Origin: Amycolatopsis cihanbeyliensis
Lineage (GTDB): Bacteria > Actinomycetota > Actinomycetes > Mycobacteriales > Pseudonocardiaceae
Direction: 5' to 3'
Length of the DNA stretch: 64,000 bases
Assembly (NCBI RefSeq): GCF_006715045.1
Contig: NZ_VFML01000001.1
Coordinates: 2,696,501-2,760,500 of the forward strand
Of this stretch, positions 49,989-58,442 are shown in pieces. The stretch's first letter is position 1, and every line of letters starts with the position of its first letter. The translations under genes were made by a program, and so were the position numbers. The notes beneath the pieces are model-generated. The model searched no databases. It was given only the letters and a program-made list of their open reading frames with translations, and was not told the origin of the DNA.

Positions 49989-50504
49989 TCACAGCTTCAC
50001 GTCCATCCGCAATCCCGGCTCGGCGACCCTGGTGACCGAGCCACGGTCACCGTCACCGCCACGGAGCGTCGCCGCGATCACGATCCCCGCGGCTATCAGC
50101 ACGAGATTCTTCAGGATGTACTGCCCCTCCAAGCTGGCCACCAGTGGCGCGCTCCAGGTCCGGTCGGGCAGCAGCACCAGTGGGGCCATGGTGCCGACCA
50201 GGTGCGCGAGCAGCAGCACGAGCGTGAGCCGGAGCCATCTGCCCACGATCAGGCCGATGCCGAGCGCGGTCTCCAGCAGCGCGAGAAGAAAGTACGCGAC
50301 ACCGGACGGGACGAGGTGCAGGCTCAGCATGTCCATGGTGCGTATCGCGAGATCCTCCGCGGGACTCAACCCTGGAACGAACTTCGGCAGGCCGAACCAC
50401 AGGAATATCACACCGAGTAATATACGTAACAACGAAATCCCGGAGTTCGCCGCGCGACGAACAACCCACTTGTCCACCTGGTTCAAGTAGTATGCGGTCC
50501 GCAT
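49989..50504 (-). CDS. DoxX-family membrane protein
   Basis: A 171-residue membrane protein with four predicted helices. The first carries the family pattern LLRILLGVIFLWFGLPKFVPG, and further helices are VAYFLLALLETALGIGLIV, LTLVLLLAHLVGTMAPLVLL and ILKNLVLIAAGIVIAATL. DoxX-like proteins are linked to redox balance and quinone or sulfur metabolism, without a fixed reaction. It lies 77 bp upstream of the VOC gene in the same direction and may be cotranscribed with it. Confidence 0.82.
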   Translation of the reverse strand: MRTAYYLNQVDKWVVRRAANSGISLLRILLGVIFLWFGLPKFVPGLSPAEDLAIRTMDMLSLHLVPSGVAYFLLALLETALGIGLIVGRWLRLTLVLLLAHLVGTMAPLVLLPDRTWSAPLVASLEGQYILKNLVLIAAGIVIAATLRGGDGDRGSVTRVAEPGLRMDVKL

Positions 50505-50699
50505 TCGAAAGCCTCTTCTCGGGCTACCTCGAAAATCACATAAAAGGGAGCTTCTTCCGCGTTCCCCCTGACCGAAATAATATATTCACACAGCATTCAA
50601 TACCATGACAGGAGACACCTACGTGTGACGCCATTGACGTAAGGCAGGGCGCACGCCCACACCCCGCCTGTTCCGGCGGCGCCGAAGACGGACTCCCGA

Positions 50700-51311
50700 T
50701 CAGCGGTCGGTGAACGCGAGCCGGGCACCGAGGGCGAGGAAGGCCCCCGCGAAGGTACGACGCATCCAGGCCAGTACCCGGGGGCGGGAGATTACCCGGT
50801 TGCGGATCAGTGCGGCGAACCGGCCGTAGCCGAGGAAAACCGCGAAGGTCAGCGCCATGAACACGGCGCTCAACTCGATCATGTGCCACACCGCGTTCGG
50901 CGCACCGGGCGCCACGAACTGCGGCAGGAATGCGAAGAAGAAAATCGTCAGCTTCGGGTTGAGAATATTGATCAATACACCGGAGACGATCACCTTGGTC
51001 GCCGAGCGCGGGGCGCTGTCCTGATCCGCGGTCAGCGCCCCGGTGTTCCGCAGCATGCTCCAGGCCATGTACAGCAGGTAGGCGACCCCGAGGTACTTGA
51101 GCACCTGGAACGCGGTCGCGCTCGCATGCAGCAGCGCCGCGACGCCGGTGATCGCCGCGACCATATGCGGAACGATCCCGAGCGTGCAGCCGACCGCCGC
51201 GATCACACTGGCCCGTGCACCCCGCGCGAGGCCGGCCGCCATCGTGTAGAGCACACCGGTGCCGGGCGTGGCCACCACGATGAGCGATGTCAGCAGGAAC
51301 TCGATGCTCAC
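50700..51311 (-). CDS. LysE-family amino acid exporter
   Basis: A 203-residue membrane protein of normal LysE/RhtB length with about six helices. The N-terminal VATPGTGVLYTMAAGLARGAR is the family signature, and NPKLTIFFFAFLPQFV follows near residue 115. Expected role: proton-driven export of an amino acid or derivative. The GTG at 51311 has GGAGG 6 nt upstream, so the longer frame to 51356 is rejected. It is 41 nt downstream of the NAD(P)-binding gene. Confidence 0.88.
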   Translation of the reverse strand: MSIEFLLTSLIVVATPGTGVLYTMAAGLARGARASVIAAVGCTLGIVPHMVAAITGVAALLHASATAFQVLKYLGVAYLLYMAWSMLRNTGALTADQDSAPRSATKVIVSGVLINILNPKLTIFFFAFLPQFVAPGAPNAVWHMIELSAVFMALTFAVFLGYGRFAALIRNRVISRPRVLAWMRRTFAGAFLALGARLAFTDR

Positions 51312-51352
51312 GGCAGCCCTCCGGTACAGCGACCTCCGCCGGCGGGCAGGCG

Positions 51353-52315
51353 TCACACGCGCGCCGCCGCTGTGCTGACCACCCTACCGCCGGACCTCGC
51401 CCGGGGGTGGGCTCGTCGCGCCTCGGCGAGCAGCACGGCCCGCTCGAACGAGGTCCGGCCGGAAGGCGGTTCCGGCAGGGTTCCGCCCGCACCCGCGGGC
51501 GCGCATACCGTGTCGTGCCGCAGGGACCGCAGTAGCGAGTAGGCCAGGGTCGTCCCGACGCCGGACAGCCCGGCGATGAACAGGGCCTGCACCCAGGTCG
51601 CCACCAGCGAGATCGGGAAGGGCACCTTCGCGCAACCACCGACCAGGGTGGCGCAGCGTTCGATCAGCTCCCGGTAGCTGAGCAGGTCCGGCCCGCCGAT
51701 GTCGAGCAACCGGTCGCCCCCGCCCTCCTCGACCGCCGCCGCGGTCAGGTAGTGCACCACATCCCCGATCGCGATGGGCTGCGTCCGCCTGCCGCCGACG
51801 CCGGCCACCGGGACGGCGGGCACGTGCCGGGCGATCGCGCGGAGCATCTCGTAGCTGGCCGAGCCGGTACCGATGATGATCGAGGACTGCAGCACGGTGG
51901 CGGGCACGGCACAGCCCAGGAAGATGTCGCCCACCTCGGCCCGCGAGCTCAGGTGCGCGGACGGCTCGCCGGGCCCCTCGGGCCGGACCCCACCGAGGTA
52001 GACGATCCGGCCGACGCCCGCGGCCTCCGCGGCCGCAGCCACGGTGGTCGCGGCGCGGCGGTCCCGCTCGGCGAAGTCCGCGTGTTCCAGCGAGTGCACG
52101 AGGTGGAACACCACGTCCACCCCGGCCATCGCCGGCCGCAGCTCGTCCGGCTCGAACACGTTGCCGCGGAACGGTTCGACCTCCGCCAGCCAGGGTGCGT
52201 CGCCGAGTTTGGCCGGGGTGCGGACCAGCACCCGGACCTCGTGCCCATGCTCGAGTAGCGCCGGAACCAGCTGCCTGCCCACGTATCCGGTGGCCCCCAG
52301 GATCAGACTTCGCAT
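51353..52315 (-). CDS. NAD(P)H-binding atypical SDR
   Basis: A 320-residue protein with the nucleotide motif ILGATGYVGRQL at the N-terminus and a Rossmann-type domain to about 200 (VFHLVHSLEHADFAERDR, GRIVYLGGVRP). These NmrA/complex-I-assembly-like proteins usually lack the catalytic Tyr-Lys and may act as redox sensors or reductases. A hydrophobic segment near 235-260 (LVATWVQALFIAGLSGVG) could contact the membrane. ATG 52315 has AGGAG at 9 nt, which decides against the earlier TTG and ATG. It is followed by the LysE gene. Confidence 0.8.
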   Translation of the reverse strand: MRSLILGATGYVGRQLVPALLEHGHEVRVLVRTPAKLGDAPWLAEVEPFRGNVFEPDELRPAMAGVDVVFHLVHSLEHADFAERDRRAATTVAAAAEAAGVGRIVYLGGVRPEGPGEPSAHLSSRAEVGDIFLGCAVPATVLQSSIIIGTGSASYEMLRAIARHVPAVPVAGVGGRRTQPIAIGDVVHYLTAAAVEEGGGDRLLDIGGPDLLSYRELIERCATLVGGCAKVPFPISLVATWVQALFIAGLSGVGTTLAYSLLRSLRHDTVCAPAGAGGTLPEPPSGRTSFERAVLLAEARRAHPRARSGGRVVSTAAARV

Positions 52316-52445
52316 CGCGCCCATCTCCTCGCCATTGGTCGACAAGGAGAGCGTCGCAAGTCCGGGGCGTGGCGCATATCACTCGTAAGGCAGAGATCCC
52401 CCGCCGAGCCTCACCCCTGCGAGGGAGCTTCGGCTCACCCGCCGG

Positions 52446-53003
52446 TCACCGCTCGGTGTAGAGCATCAGCAGGATGCCCCGGTTGTGCCCACCGTGCCCT
52501 CGGTAGACGTGCGGGTGCGCGCCGTCGAACCGGATGGAGTCGCCCGCCGCGAGCTCGGCGGGCGCGTCGGCCGGTCCGGTGGTGATCCGGCCGCTGGTGA
52601 GCACGAGGCATTCCTGGACCCCGGGCAGGTGCGCCGCGGAGTCCTGGCCGGCCTGGTCGATCTCGACCTCGTAGACCTCGACCGTGCCGTGCACCGGGAT
52701 CCGGTGCAGCATCCGCGCCCCTACCGCGGCGCCCCTGGCGTACGGCCGCTCGTCGGCCGCGCGCACCACCTCGGCCGGGGCGGCGGGAGCCTCCAGCAGG
52801 TCGCCGAGCGGAACGTGCAACGCGGTGGCCAGCGCCCACAGCGTGCTCAACGTCGGGTTTCCCTGGCCCTGTTCGATGCCGTGCAGGGTGGTCTTGCTGA
52901 TCCCGCCCGCGGCGGCAAGGTCGGCGAGCGAGATCCCGGCCGCCGAGCGCAGCCGTTGCACATTCCCACCGACCACTTGCGCCATATCCATACGTATCAG
53001 CAT
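52446..53003 (-). CDS. XRE regulator with cupin sensor domain
   Basis: A 185-residue regulator. The helix-turn-helix (about 10-68) reads QRLRSAAGISLADLAAAGGI, SKTTLHGIEQGQGNPTLSTL. The cupin domain (about 105-182) has PGVQECLVLTSGRI and AGDSIRFDGAHPHVYRG, with His residues that may bind a metal or small ligand. It is divergent from a PLP aminotransferase, its likely target, over a gap of less than 50 bp. The start could be the ATG at 53003, 52991 or 52985; the operator-like palindrome at 53006-53021 is immediately upstream. Confidence 0.88.
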   Translation of the reverse strand: MLIRMDMAQVVGGNVQRLRSAAGISLADLAAAGGISKTTLHGIEQGQGNPTLSTLWALATALHVPLGDLLEAPAAPAEVVRAADERPYARGAAVGARMLHRIPVHGTVEVYEVEIDQAGQDSAAHLPGVQECLVLTSGRITTGPADAPAELAAGDSIRFDGAHPHVYRGHGGHNRGILLMLYTER

Positions 53004-53005
53004 AG

Positions 53006-53021
53006 TGGTATCTACGTACCA
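53006..53021. promoter_or_regulatory. Palindromic operator candidate between XRE-cupin and aminotransferase
   Basis: TGGTA (53006-53010), 6 nt, then TACCA (53017-53021), in an AT-rich break between two divergent start codons. Dimeric XRE proteins bind such inverted half-sites. It overlaps the likely -10 regions of both genes. Confidence 0.5.
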
Positions 53022-53049
53022 TCATAGCGAACGAATCGAGGTGGGTCCG

Positions 53050-54210
53050 ATGACGGTGACACGGTTGCGCGAGATTCCCGGGATCGGTGTGGACGTCATC
53101 GGGGACGAGGCCGATGCCGCGGCGGACCCGGAGTTGCTGCGGCTGGAGAACCTGGACACCGACCTCCGGCCACCCGCGCTCGCCCTGGACACCACCAGGG
53201 CGGCGATCGAGGAGGACGCGGCCAACAGCTACCTGCCGTTCCACGGGCATCGCGCGCTCCGGCAGGCCGCCACGGCGCACGTCGGCAGGCTGGCCGCACG
53301 TGGCTACGACCCGGACACCGAGTGTGTCGGGGTGGCCGGTGGGCTGAACGGCGTGCTCAACACGCTGCTCGCCACGGTCGAGCCGGGCCAGGAGGTGGTG
53401 CTGTGCGACCCGGCCTACGCGGGCCTGGTCAACCGGGTGCGGCTGGCCGGCGGCGTGCCGCGGTTCGTGCCTACCGAACCGGCTCCCGAGGGTTGGCGCG
53501 TCGATCCCGAGCGGCTCGCCGGCGCGGTCGGCCCGGACACCGCCGCGGTGCTGATGATGAGCCCGGCCATGCCGACCGGCCTCGTCCTGGACGGCGAGCA
53601 CTGGGCGGCGCTGGCGCGGGCCTGCACCCGGCACGACACCTGGCTGATCTACGACGCGGCCATGGAACGCATCCGCTTCGACGGTAAGGGGCCGGACCAT
53701 CCCGCCACCCACGAGGGGCTGGCCGAACGCACCATCACGGTCGGGTCGGCGGCCAAGGAACTGCGGCTGATCGGCTGGCGGGTCGGCTGGGTGGTGGCGC
53801 CCGCCGGGATCCTCGCCGACATCCGGCTTGTCGGCCTGACCAACGTCGTCTGCCAGGTCGGGCTGGCGCAGCAGGCGGTCGCGGCGGCACTGGCCGCGCC
53901 GGACGCGGACGCCGACGTCGCCACGGCCACCGCCGAATGGGGCCGGCGCTGCGAGGCCGTGCTGCGGCGGCTCGCGGACTACCCGGTGATCCGGCCGCGG
54001 GGCGGCTGGTCCCTGCTGCTGGACACCGCGCCGCTCGGACTCGCCCCCGCCGAGCTGTCCCGGCGGCTGTTCGAGCGCGGCCGGGTCGCCGCGACCCCGA
54101 TGGACCACTGGGGACCCAGCGGCGGCCGCTACCTGCGCCTGGTCTACGCCAACGAGCCGGTGGCCCGACTCGCCGACCTCGGCGAGCGGTTCCGCACCGC
54201 CATCGGCTGA
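53050..54210 (+). CDS. PLP-dependent aminotransferase, class I/II
   Basis: A 386-residue aminotransferase-fold enzyme. The PLP lysine is in VGSAAKELRLIGWRVG (about residue 235), preceded by the cofactor-contact strand DTWLIYDAAMERIRF and the early GGLNGVLNTLLATV loop; the arginine in WGPSGGRYLRLVYA should bind the substrate carboxylate. Amino donor and product are unknown. ATG 53050 has GAGGTGG 5 nt upstream. Its divergent XRE-cupin gene probably regulates it. A small monooxygenase gene follows after 88 bp. Confidence 0.88.
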   Translation: MTVTRLREIPGIGVDVIGDEADAAADPELLRLENLDTDLRPPALALDTTRAAIEEDAANSYLPFHGHRALRQAATAHVGRLAARGYDPDTECVGVAGGLNGVLNTLLATVEPGQEVVLCDPAYAGLVNRVRLAGGVPRFVPTEPAPEGWRVDPERLAGAVGPDTAAVLMMSPAMPTGLVLDGEHWAALARACTRHDTWLIYDAAMERIRFDGKGPDHPATHEGLAERTITVGSAAKELRLIGWRVGWVVAPAGILADIRLVGLTNVVCQVGLAQQAVAAALAAPDADADVATATAEWGRRCEAVLRRLADYPVIRPRGGWSLLLDTAPLGLAPAELSRRLFERGRVAATPMDHWGPSGGRYLRLVYANEPVARLADLGERFRTAIG

Positions 54211-54298
54211 GCATCCCGCGGGCCGGTGTCCGTCCCGGCGCCCGCCGTTCGTCGGTGTACCGAAACCAGGCTGGCCGACCGAAGGGAAGGATGCGCAA

Positions 54299-54592
54299 AT
54301 GACGGTGATCGTCGCGGGCAAGGTGTACGTGGAACCCGGGGAGCGGGACCGGTTCGTGGCGGGGCACCGGGAGCTGGTGCTGCGCTGCCGCGAGCGGCCC
54401 GGCTGCCTCGATCTCGCGATCTCGCCCGATCCGGTCGAGCCGGGACGGGTGAACCTGTTCGAGCACTGGGAGTCGGAGGAGGCGCTGGCGGCCTGGCGCG
54501 CCATCGCCCCGGCGCCGGCCGTGGACGTGGAGATCACCGACGACCAGGTGCTCAAGCACGAGGTCGCGAGCTCGGGCCCGCCCTTCGGCTGA
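54299..54592 (+). CDS. Antibiotic-biosynthesis-monooxygenase-domain protein
   Basis: A 97-residue ferredoxin-like ABM protein. The strand-helix pattern is IVAGKVYVEPGERDRFVAGH, GCLDLAISPDPVEPGRVNLF, EHWESEEALAAWR. Members include quinol monooxygenases without cofactor and heme-degrading or unknown proteins. ATG 54299 follows GGGAAGG. It may be cotranscribed with the aminotransferase. It ends 48 bp from the end of the convergent graspetide methyltransferase gene. Confidence 0.82.
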   Translation: MTVIVAGKVYVEPGERDRFVAGHRELVLRCRERPGCLDLAISPDPVEPGRVNLFEHWESEEALAAWRAIAPAPAVDVEITDDQVLKHEVASSGPPFG

Positions 54593-54640
54593 TCCGCCAC
54601 AACGCCCACCGGCCACTGCTGTGAGCGGTGCGGACGGTCC

Positions 54641-55825
54641 CTATGCGAGTAGGCTCCATTGTTGGTCCCCGTTCGGGTCATCCAGCCACACGGTGTGTGT
54701 TCCGTCGTGATTGACGCTGAGCCCGAACCGTTCCCGGACCGGTTTGCCGAGTCGTTCCCACTCGCGGTGCGCGTCCTCGATCGCGTCCCACAACCGGATC
54801 GGCCCACCCTGCCGTACCGAGTGCGTGCCGTCCGTCGTGGTGTGGCACACCCAAGAGTGGTGTCCGTCGGCTAGCCATGTTTCGGTCGGTCCGCCGTCGT
54901 TCGGGGTGAAGCTCATGTGGTCGTAGCCGCCGACCCGTAGCGCAGCGAAGAACTCGAACGGGCCGCCACCGGTCGCCACCTCGGCCGTTAGGTTGGTTGT
55001 GCGCTGGGTGCCTTGGTAGTCCTTCAAGGAACGGAAGGCGTCGAGGGCCGCGTCGTGCCGGGTGCCGCGTATCGGCATGAACCCGCCGTAATCGGCCAGG
55101 AACCGACCGGACGCAGTGTCACCGTGCATGGTCAGCAGGGCCAGGAGTCCACCACAGTTGCGCCGGTCCAACGGGACCAGAATCTTTCCGCCGTCGCGGG
55201 TCTGGTCAAGCCACGCGCCGGGCACGGGCGCGGTGCCCACGGTGACGATGATCCGGTCATACGGCCCGCGCTCGGCGTACCCGTCGCGACCGTCTCCGGC
55301 GAATACGTGCGCGTCGCCGTAGCCGAGTCTGGCAAGCCGCTCGGCGGCCCGTTCGATCAAACCGGGGTCCACGTCCACGCTTGTCACGTTCGCCGCGCCG
55401 AGTCGGTGACACAGCAATGCCGTGTTGTACCCGGTGCCGGTGCCGATCTCCAACACCCGGTGACCGTCGTGCACGTCCAGAGCTTGCAGCATCAACCCCA
55501 TAAGCGTGGGCTGACTGCTGGATGACGTAGCCGCACCGTTGACGGCCTCCCCGGCACGCGCCTTGTCGGTCAGTGCGTCGTCACCGTTCAATTGTGTGAT
55601 CAATGGGGTCATGCTGTGTACGCGCGTGAGCCATTCCGGTTCGCCACGTTGGACGAGACGCCACCCGGCAAGGTCTGGCGTCTGTGTGAAGAAATGCGGT
55701 ACGAACACGTCACGTGGTATGTCCCGGAACGCCGCGAGCCATTCAGGGGCCGTCACGTCGCCACTGGCGGTTAGGTCGTCAAGGAACTTGACCCGCAAGG
55801 CGGCCGGGGATTCAGCTTCGGTCAC
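54641..55825 (-). CDS. Graspetide-cluster PIMT-like O-methyltransferase
   Basis: A 394-residue protein-L-isoaspartate-methyltransferase homologue of the ATP-grasp peptide maturase type. The N-terminal two thirds carry the PIMT motifs: SSSSQPTLMG (substrate loop), VLEIGTGTGYNTALL (SAM binding, about 125-139) and RIIVTVGTAPVP. A C-terminal extension (about 250-394) is particular to RiPP versions. Known relatives methylate an Asp of the graspetide so that it closes to an aspartimide (fuscimiditide-type). The GTG at 55825 overlaps the ligase stop in GTGA, so it is translationally coupled. It is the last gene of the cassette. Confidence 0.9.
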   Translation of the reverse strand: MTEAESPAALRVKFLDDLTASGDVTAPEWLAAFRDIPRDVFVPHFFTQTPDLAGWRLVQRGEPEWLTRVHSMTPLITQLNGDDALTDKARAGEAVNGAATSSSSQPTLMGLMLQALDVHDGHRVLEIGTGTGYNTALLCHRLGAANVTSVDVDPGLIERAAERLARLGYGDAHVFAGDGRDGYAERGPYDRIIVTVGTAPVPGAWLDQTRDGGKILVPLDRRNCGGLLALLTMHGDTASGRFLADYGGFMPIRGTRHDAALDAFRSLKDYQGTQRTTNLTAEVATGGGPFEFFAALRVGGYDHMSFTPNDGGPTETWLADGHHSWVCHTTTDGTHSVRQGGPIRLWDAIEDAHREWERLGKPVRERFGLSVNHDGTHTVWLDDPNGDQQWSLLA

Positions 55826-56793
55826 GTCTTGTCGTATCCTTCCAAAGCGTCCGCGATAGCGGCCGCGATCGGCATTCCGGTCTGATCTTCAATCCAGGCC
55901 CATTGCCCATTCGGGTTGCATTCCAGAAACCACCATTTCCCGTCCGGTGCCACCACGAAATCCAACGCGCCGAACCGCAAGTTCAGTGTGCTCAACAGTT
56001 CATTGACACGGCTTTGAACAAAGTTTGGTGTCTCGATGGCCGTATAGGTCAAGGACTCGTAGTCTGCCCGCCAGTCGACATACGCCGTGGCTGATTCCGT
56101 GTCTATTCGTGCGGCGAAGAATCGTCCATCCACCACGGTTAACCGGACCTCATAGGATTTCGGTACCCACTGTTGGAACATGTGCATGGTTCGGGCAATG
56201 TTCGGGTCGTTGCACTGTTCCGGGGTAACCACGCTGGCGAACACGTGGCGGTATCCTTCGGTGTCGGTCACGCCGTGCCCGCCGAACGGCTTGTACACCG
56301 CGCGGCCTACACCGGTGACGAACGCGCGGGCACGTCCCGGGTCGTTGGTGACCAGCGTACGTGGCACCGGTAACCCGCACGCCACGGCCGCGCCGAGTTG
56401 TGCCGGTTTGTACTCGGCATAGCCGATGTGGTGCGGATGGTTCAGCCATGGCCCCACGGCCGCCAGCAGCCCGCCGAACCCCATCCGCGCCTGCACGGCC
56501 GACCACCGACGTTCGTCGGCCGACAGGTCCGGGTGGAAGTCGAACCCGGTCGGTCGGCGGTAGTAGATCCCGGACACGTCGGCAAGGTTCACCGAGCGCC
56601 GCGCGGTCTGCAACCACGCTGCCGACCACGGCCCGCCGTTCAACTCGGCGGACACGGACAGCCGTTCGGGGAAGTCGGCAACATCGATCCGAACCACCGT
56701 GGTGTCCCGGCTGTTCAGTTCCTCCACGACCCGGTCGGCCGTGGGGTCGAAACGATCGGTCAGCACGAGCACAGACCGCGCGGCACCCACCAT
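55822..56793 (-). CDS. ATP-grasp ribosomal peptide maturase (graspetide ligase)
   Basis: A 323-residue ATP-grasp ligase that should form side-chain ester or amide rings in the precursor peptide. The N-terminal preATP-grasp part has LVLTDRFDPTADRVVEEL and IYYRRP. The ATP-grasp fold contains AVYKPFGGHGV (glycine-rich loop), the QQWVPKSYEVRLTVVDG strand and the metal-binding end DFVVAPDGKWWFLECNPNGQW, where the acidic Glu and Asn of ECNPNG bind magnesium. ATG 56793 has GGGAGG 7 nt upstream and lies 2 nt after the precursor stop. The product matches the SAV_5884-type maturase family. Confidence 0.93.
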   Translation of the reverse strand: MVGAARSVLVLTDRFDPTADRVVEELNSRDTTVVRIDVADFPERLSVSAELNGGPWSAAWLQTARRSVNLADVSGIYYRRPTGFDFHPDLSADERRWSAVQARMGFGGLLAAVGPWLNHPHHIGYAEYKPAQLGAAVACGLPVPRTLVTNDPGRARAFVTGVGRAVYKPFGGHGVTDTEGYRHVFASVVTPEQCNDPNIARTMHMFQQWVPKSYEVRLTVVDGRFFAARIDTESATAYVDWRADYESLTYTAIETPNFVQSRVNELLSTLNLRFGALDFVVAPDGKWWFLECNPNGQWAWIEDQTGMPIAAAIADALEGYDKT

Positions 56794-56795
56794 GA

Positions 56796-57140
56796 TCAAT
56801 CCTCCCGATGGTCGGTGTCACTGTCTTTGTTGGTGTACCGGCCGTCACCTCCATCGGTCACGGTGTTGGTCTGGCCGTCCGTGTGACGACTCATCGGGAC
56901 CAACTGGCCCCCGTCGTCGCGCATCAAGCCCATTTGGGCATCCTCGTCATAACCGATGTCGGCGGGGTTCAGCGGCGTGACCTGACGTGGCCGCGTGCCC
57001 AACGTGAGCCCGAACGGGCGCACGGGTGACGCCGGTTCAGGGGCCGTGTCGACCATGCCGAACCGTCGACCGAGCGGGAAGTGACCCGACGACGGGAACG
57101 CGCCCGTCTCGGTCGGGCGTTCGTGCTGGTGTACGGGCAT
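56796..57140 (-). CDS. Graspetide precursor peptide (ATP-grasp-modified RiPP)
   Basis: A 114-residue precursor. The leader contains the family motif RPFGLTLGTRP (about 39-49 from ATG 57140) and the following NPADIGYDEDAQMGLMRDDG. The C-terminal core is rich in Thr, Asp and Glu: TDGQTNTVTDGGDGRYTNKD and then SDTDHRED. Thr hydroxyls and Asp/Glu carboxyls are the usual ring partners, and the Asp-Gly pairs suit aspartimide formation. ATG 57140 has GGAGGTGG 6 nt upstream; ATG 57056 would give an 86-residue form closer to the usual length but lacks a ribosome site. Confidence 0.88.
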   Translation of the reverse strand: MPVHQHERPTETGAFPSSGHFPLGRRFGMVDTAPEPASPVRPFGLTLGTRPRQVTPLNPADIGYDEDAQMGLMRDDGGQLVPMSRHTDGQTNTVTDGGDGRYTNKDSDTDHRED

Positions 57141-57283
57141 GTAATCCACCTCCGGTGGGTAGGGGGTTGGTCGCTATCCGTCATACACGGTCCGAGTCGG
57201 TGAGGCACCCGGCCCCGTCGCAGCCGTGACCGGGTACCGGGGTGACCATCTTCCGGCGCGCGGCCCGAACCGGTGCCATTTGG

Positions 57284-57565
57284 TCATGCCGTGCGCGGTG
57301 CGGCCCCCGTGTTGACCGGATCCGTTTCCGCATCGCTCCCGGTGCGTTCCAGGTCTTCCGCTTCCGCGCGCATCTTTTCAAGCGCCGCTGTACTCGTCTT
57401 GACGAGTTCCTCTAGGCTTTCTTCACTAAAAACCATTTCCAGAACACAGTCGCGCCTATTGCCAAACTGGAACTGAGCTTCATCAGCCACGATTTCACAC
57501 GCGATGTCGCATCCATTATCTACGCGCACCCACGAGTCGACGCAAACTCCTTGATATGAAAACAC
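57284..57565 (-). CDS. Small acidic protein upstream of the graspetide precursor
   Basis: A 93-residue acidic protein of unknown function. The first half has cysteines (GVCVDSW, GCDIACEI, RRDCVLEM), and the second half is a Glu/Ala-rich helix (EESLEELVKTSTAALEKM). The start is GTG at 57565 with GGAAGG upstream. It lies 143 bp before the precursor gene on the same strand, so it may belong to the graspetide unit as a partner, immunity or regulatory protein; this is inference. Confidence 0.62.
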   Translation of the reverse strand: MFSYQGVCVDSWVRVDNGCDIACEIVADEAQFQFGNRRDCVLEMVFSEESLEELVKTSTAALEKMRAEAEDLERTGSDAETDPVNTGAAPRTA

Positions 57566-57804
57566 CTAACCTACCTTCCTGTTGTCACACTTGGCCCCGC
57601 CGTTCGACGGGTGGCCGCTCCCGTAACGCGTGCCTCCCGCTCGGGCTATCGGCCGCGGCAAATTGTTGATTTGGAATCCGGCAGGCTCGCGCGGCATCGG
57701 GAACCAGCCGCAAGCCTGCCGGAAGTTCGATTGGACCGGGTTGTTCCGGATCACGGACGACATGACGGACGATTGGGCCACGACCACGCCGCTCCTTCCG
57801 GGCT

Positions 57805-58026
57805 TCACTGGATGAATCCGGCTATCGGAATCGGGCCGACGACCCGTTCGCACTTTTGGCAGGGCGGATGCGGCAGAGGACCGCCGGTCCAGTCGGGCGC
57901 GGGCGCTCCGCACACCGCCCAGAGCAGGGTTAGGCCGTCCACGTCGGTCGGGTGTCGGGGATGGCGTGCAGAAGCGGCCGGAAGAGCCCCGGCAGCCACC
58001 GCACGCCATCGGCCGACACGGTCCAC
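57805..58026 (-). CDS. Small CxxC protein
   Basis: A 73-residue protein with a conserved-looking centre, DGLTLLWAVCGAPAPDWTGG, and a CQKCERVVGPI end. The Cys-x2-Cys may be half of a zinc ribbon, with the VCG cysteine as third ligand. The start is GTG at 58026, 5 nt after the stop of the preceding gene, so they are cotranscribed. Similar small proteins stand beside XRE-DUF397 pairs in actinomycetes. Function unknown. Confidence 0.6.
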   Translation of the reverse strand: MDRVGRWRAVAAGALPAASARHPRHPTDVDGLTLLWAVCGAPAPDWTGGPLPHPPCQKCERVVGPIPIAGFIQ

Positions 58027-58031
58027 TCGGC

Positions 58032-58442
58032 TCAGGCGACTTCGTCATCATCGGAGGGCGTGGCCGCGTCCGGGCCAACCCACACAAGGCGAGCCCGGAT
58101 GTGGCTGCCGAACTTGAACCGGCGCAATGCGCGTTCCGGCGCCCGCAAGCTCATCCACTGCTTACCTTCGGCCGCGACGACTTCGACGTGATCATCGAAC
58201 GCCATACCCCACGCGACGACCCATGCATCCACCCGCTCCCCGTACTCCTGGACCACGGCGAACAGCCGGGGCGCGCCGTCAGCGACCATGCTCTCCAGTT
58301 CGCGCCTGAACTCCGCCTCATCGCACAACGGCTCCTTGTCCGAGGGGTCGGGCACGTACGCGTCCAGCGGGTGACGGTGCGTCCGCTGGTCCCGGTCGTC
58401 CAGTTGGGGTTGCTGACCGTTGTGCGGGAGTGCTGTCGTCAC
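58032..58442 (-). CDS. Conserved-looking protein of unknown function
   Basis: A 136-residue soluble protein without a named family. The middle reads EAEFRRELESMVADGAPRLF and VVQEYGERVDAWVVAWGMAF, then a basic stretch near RAPERALRRFKFGSHIRAR. The GTG at 58442 follows GGAG at 7 nt. It is divergent from the XRE regulator at 58692 over an AT-rich operator-like gap, so the regulator may control it. It heads the minus-strand run that ends with the graspetide genes. Confidence 0.68.
   Translation of the reverse strand: MTTALPHNGQQPQLDDRDQRTHRHPLDAYVPDPSDKEPLCDEAEFRRELESMVADGAPRLFAVVQEYGERVDAWVVAWGMAFDDHVEVVAAEGKQWMSLRAPERALRRFKFGSHIRARLVWVGPDAATPSDDDEVA

Noticed and set aside
57566..58087. A 173-codon open frame on the minus strand overlapping the small CxxC gene
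   Set aside because: Arg/Pro/Ser-rich and without domain. The overlapping 57805-58026 frame has the more gene-like sequence and follows its neighbour by 5 nt.
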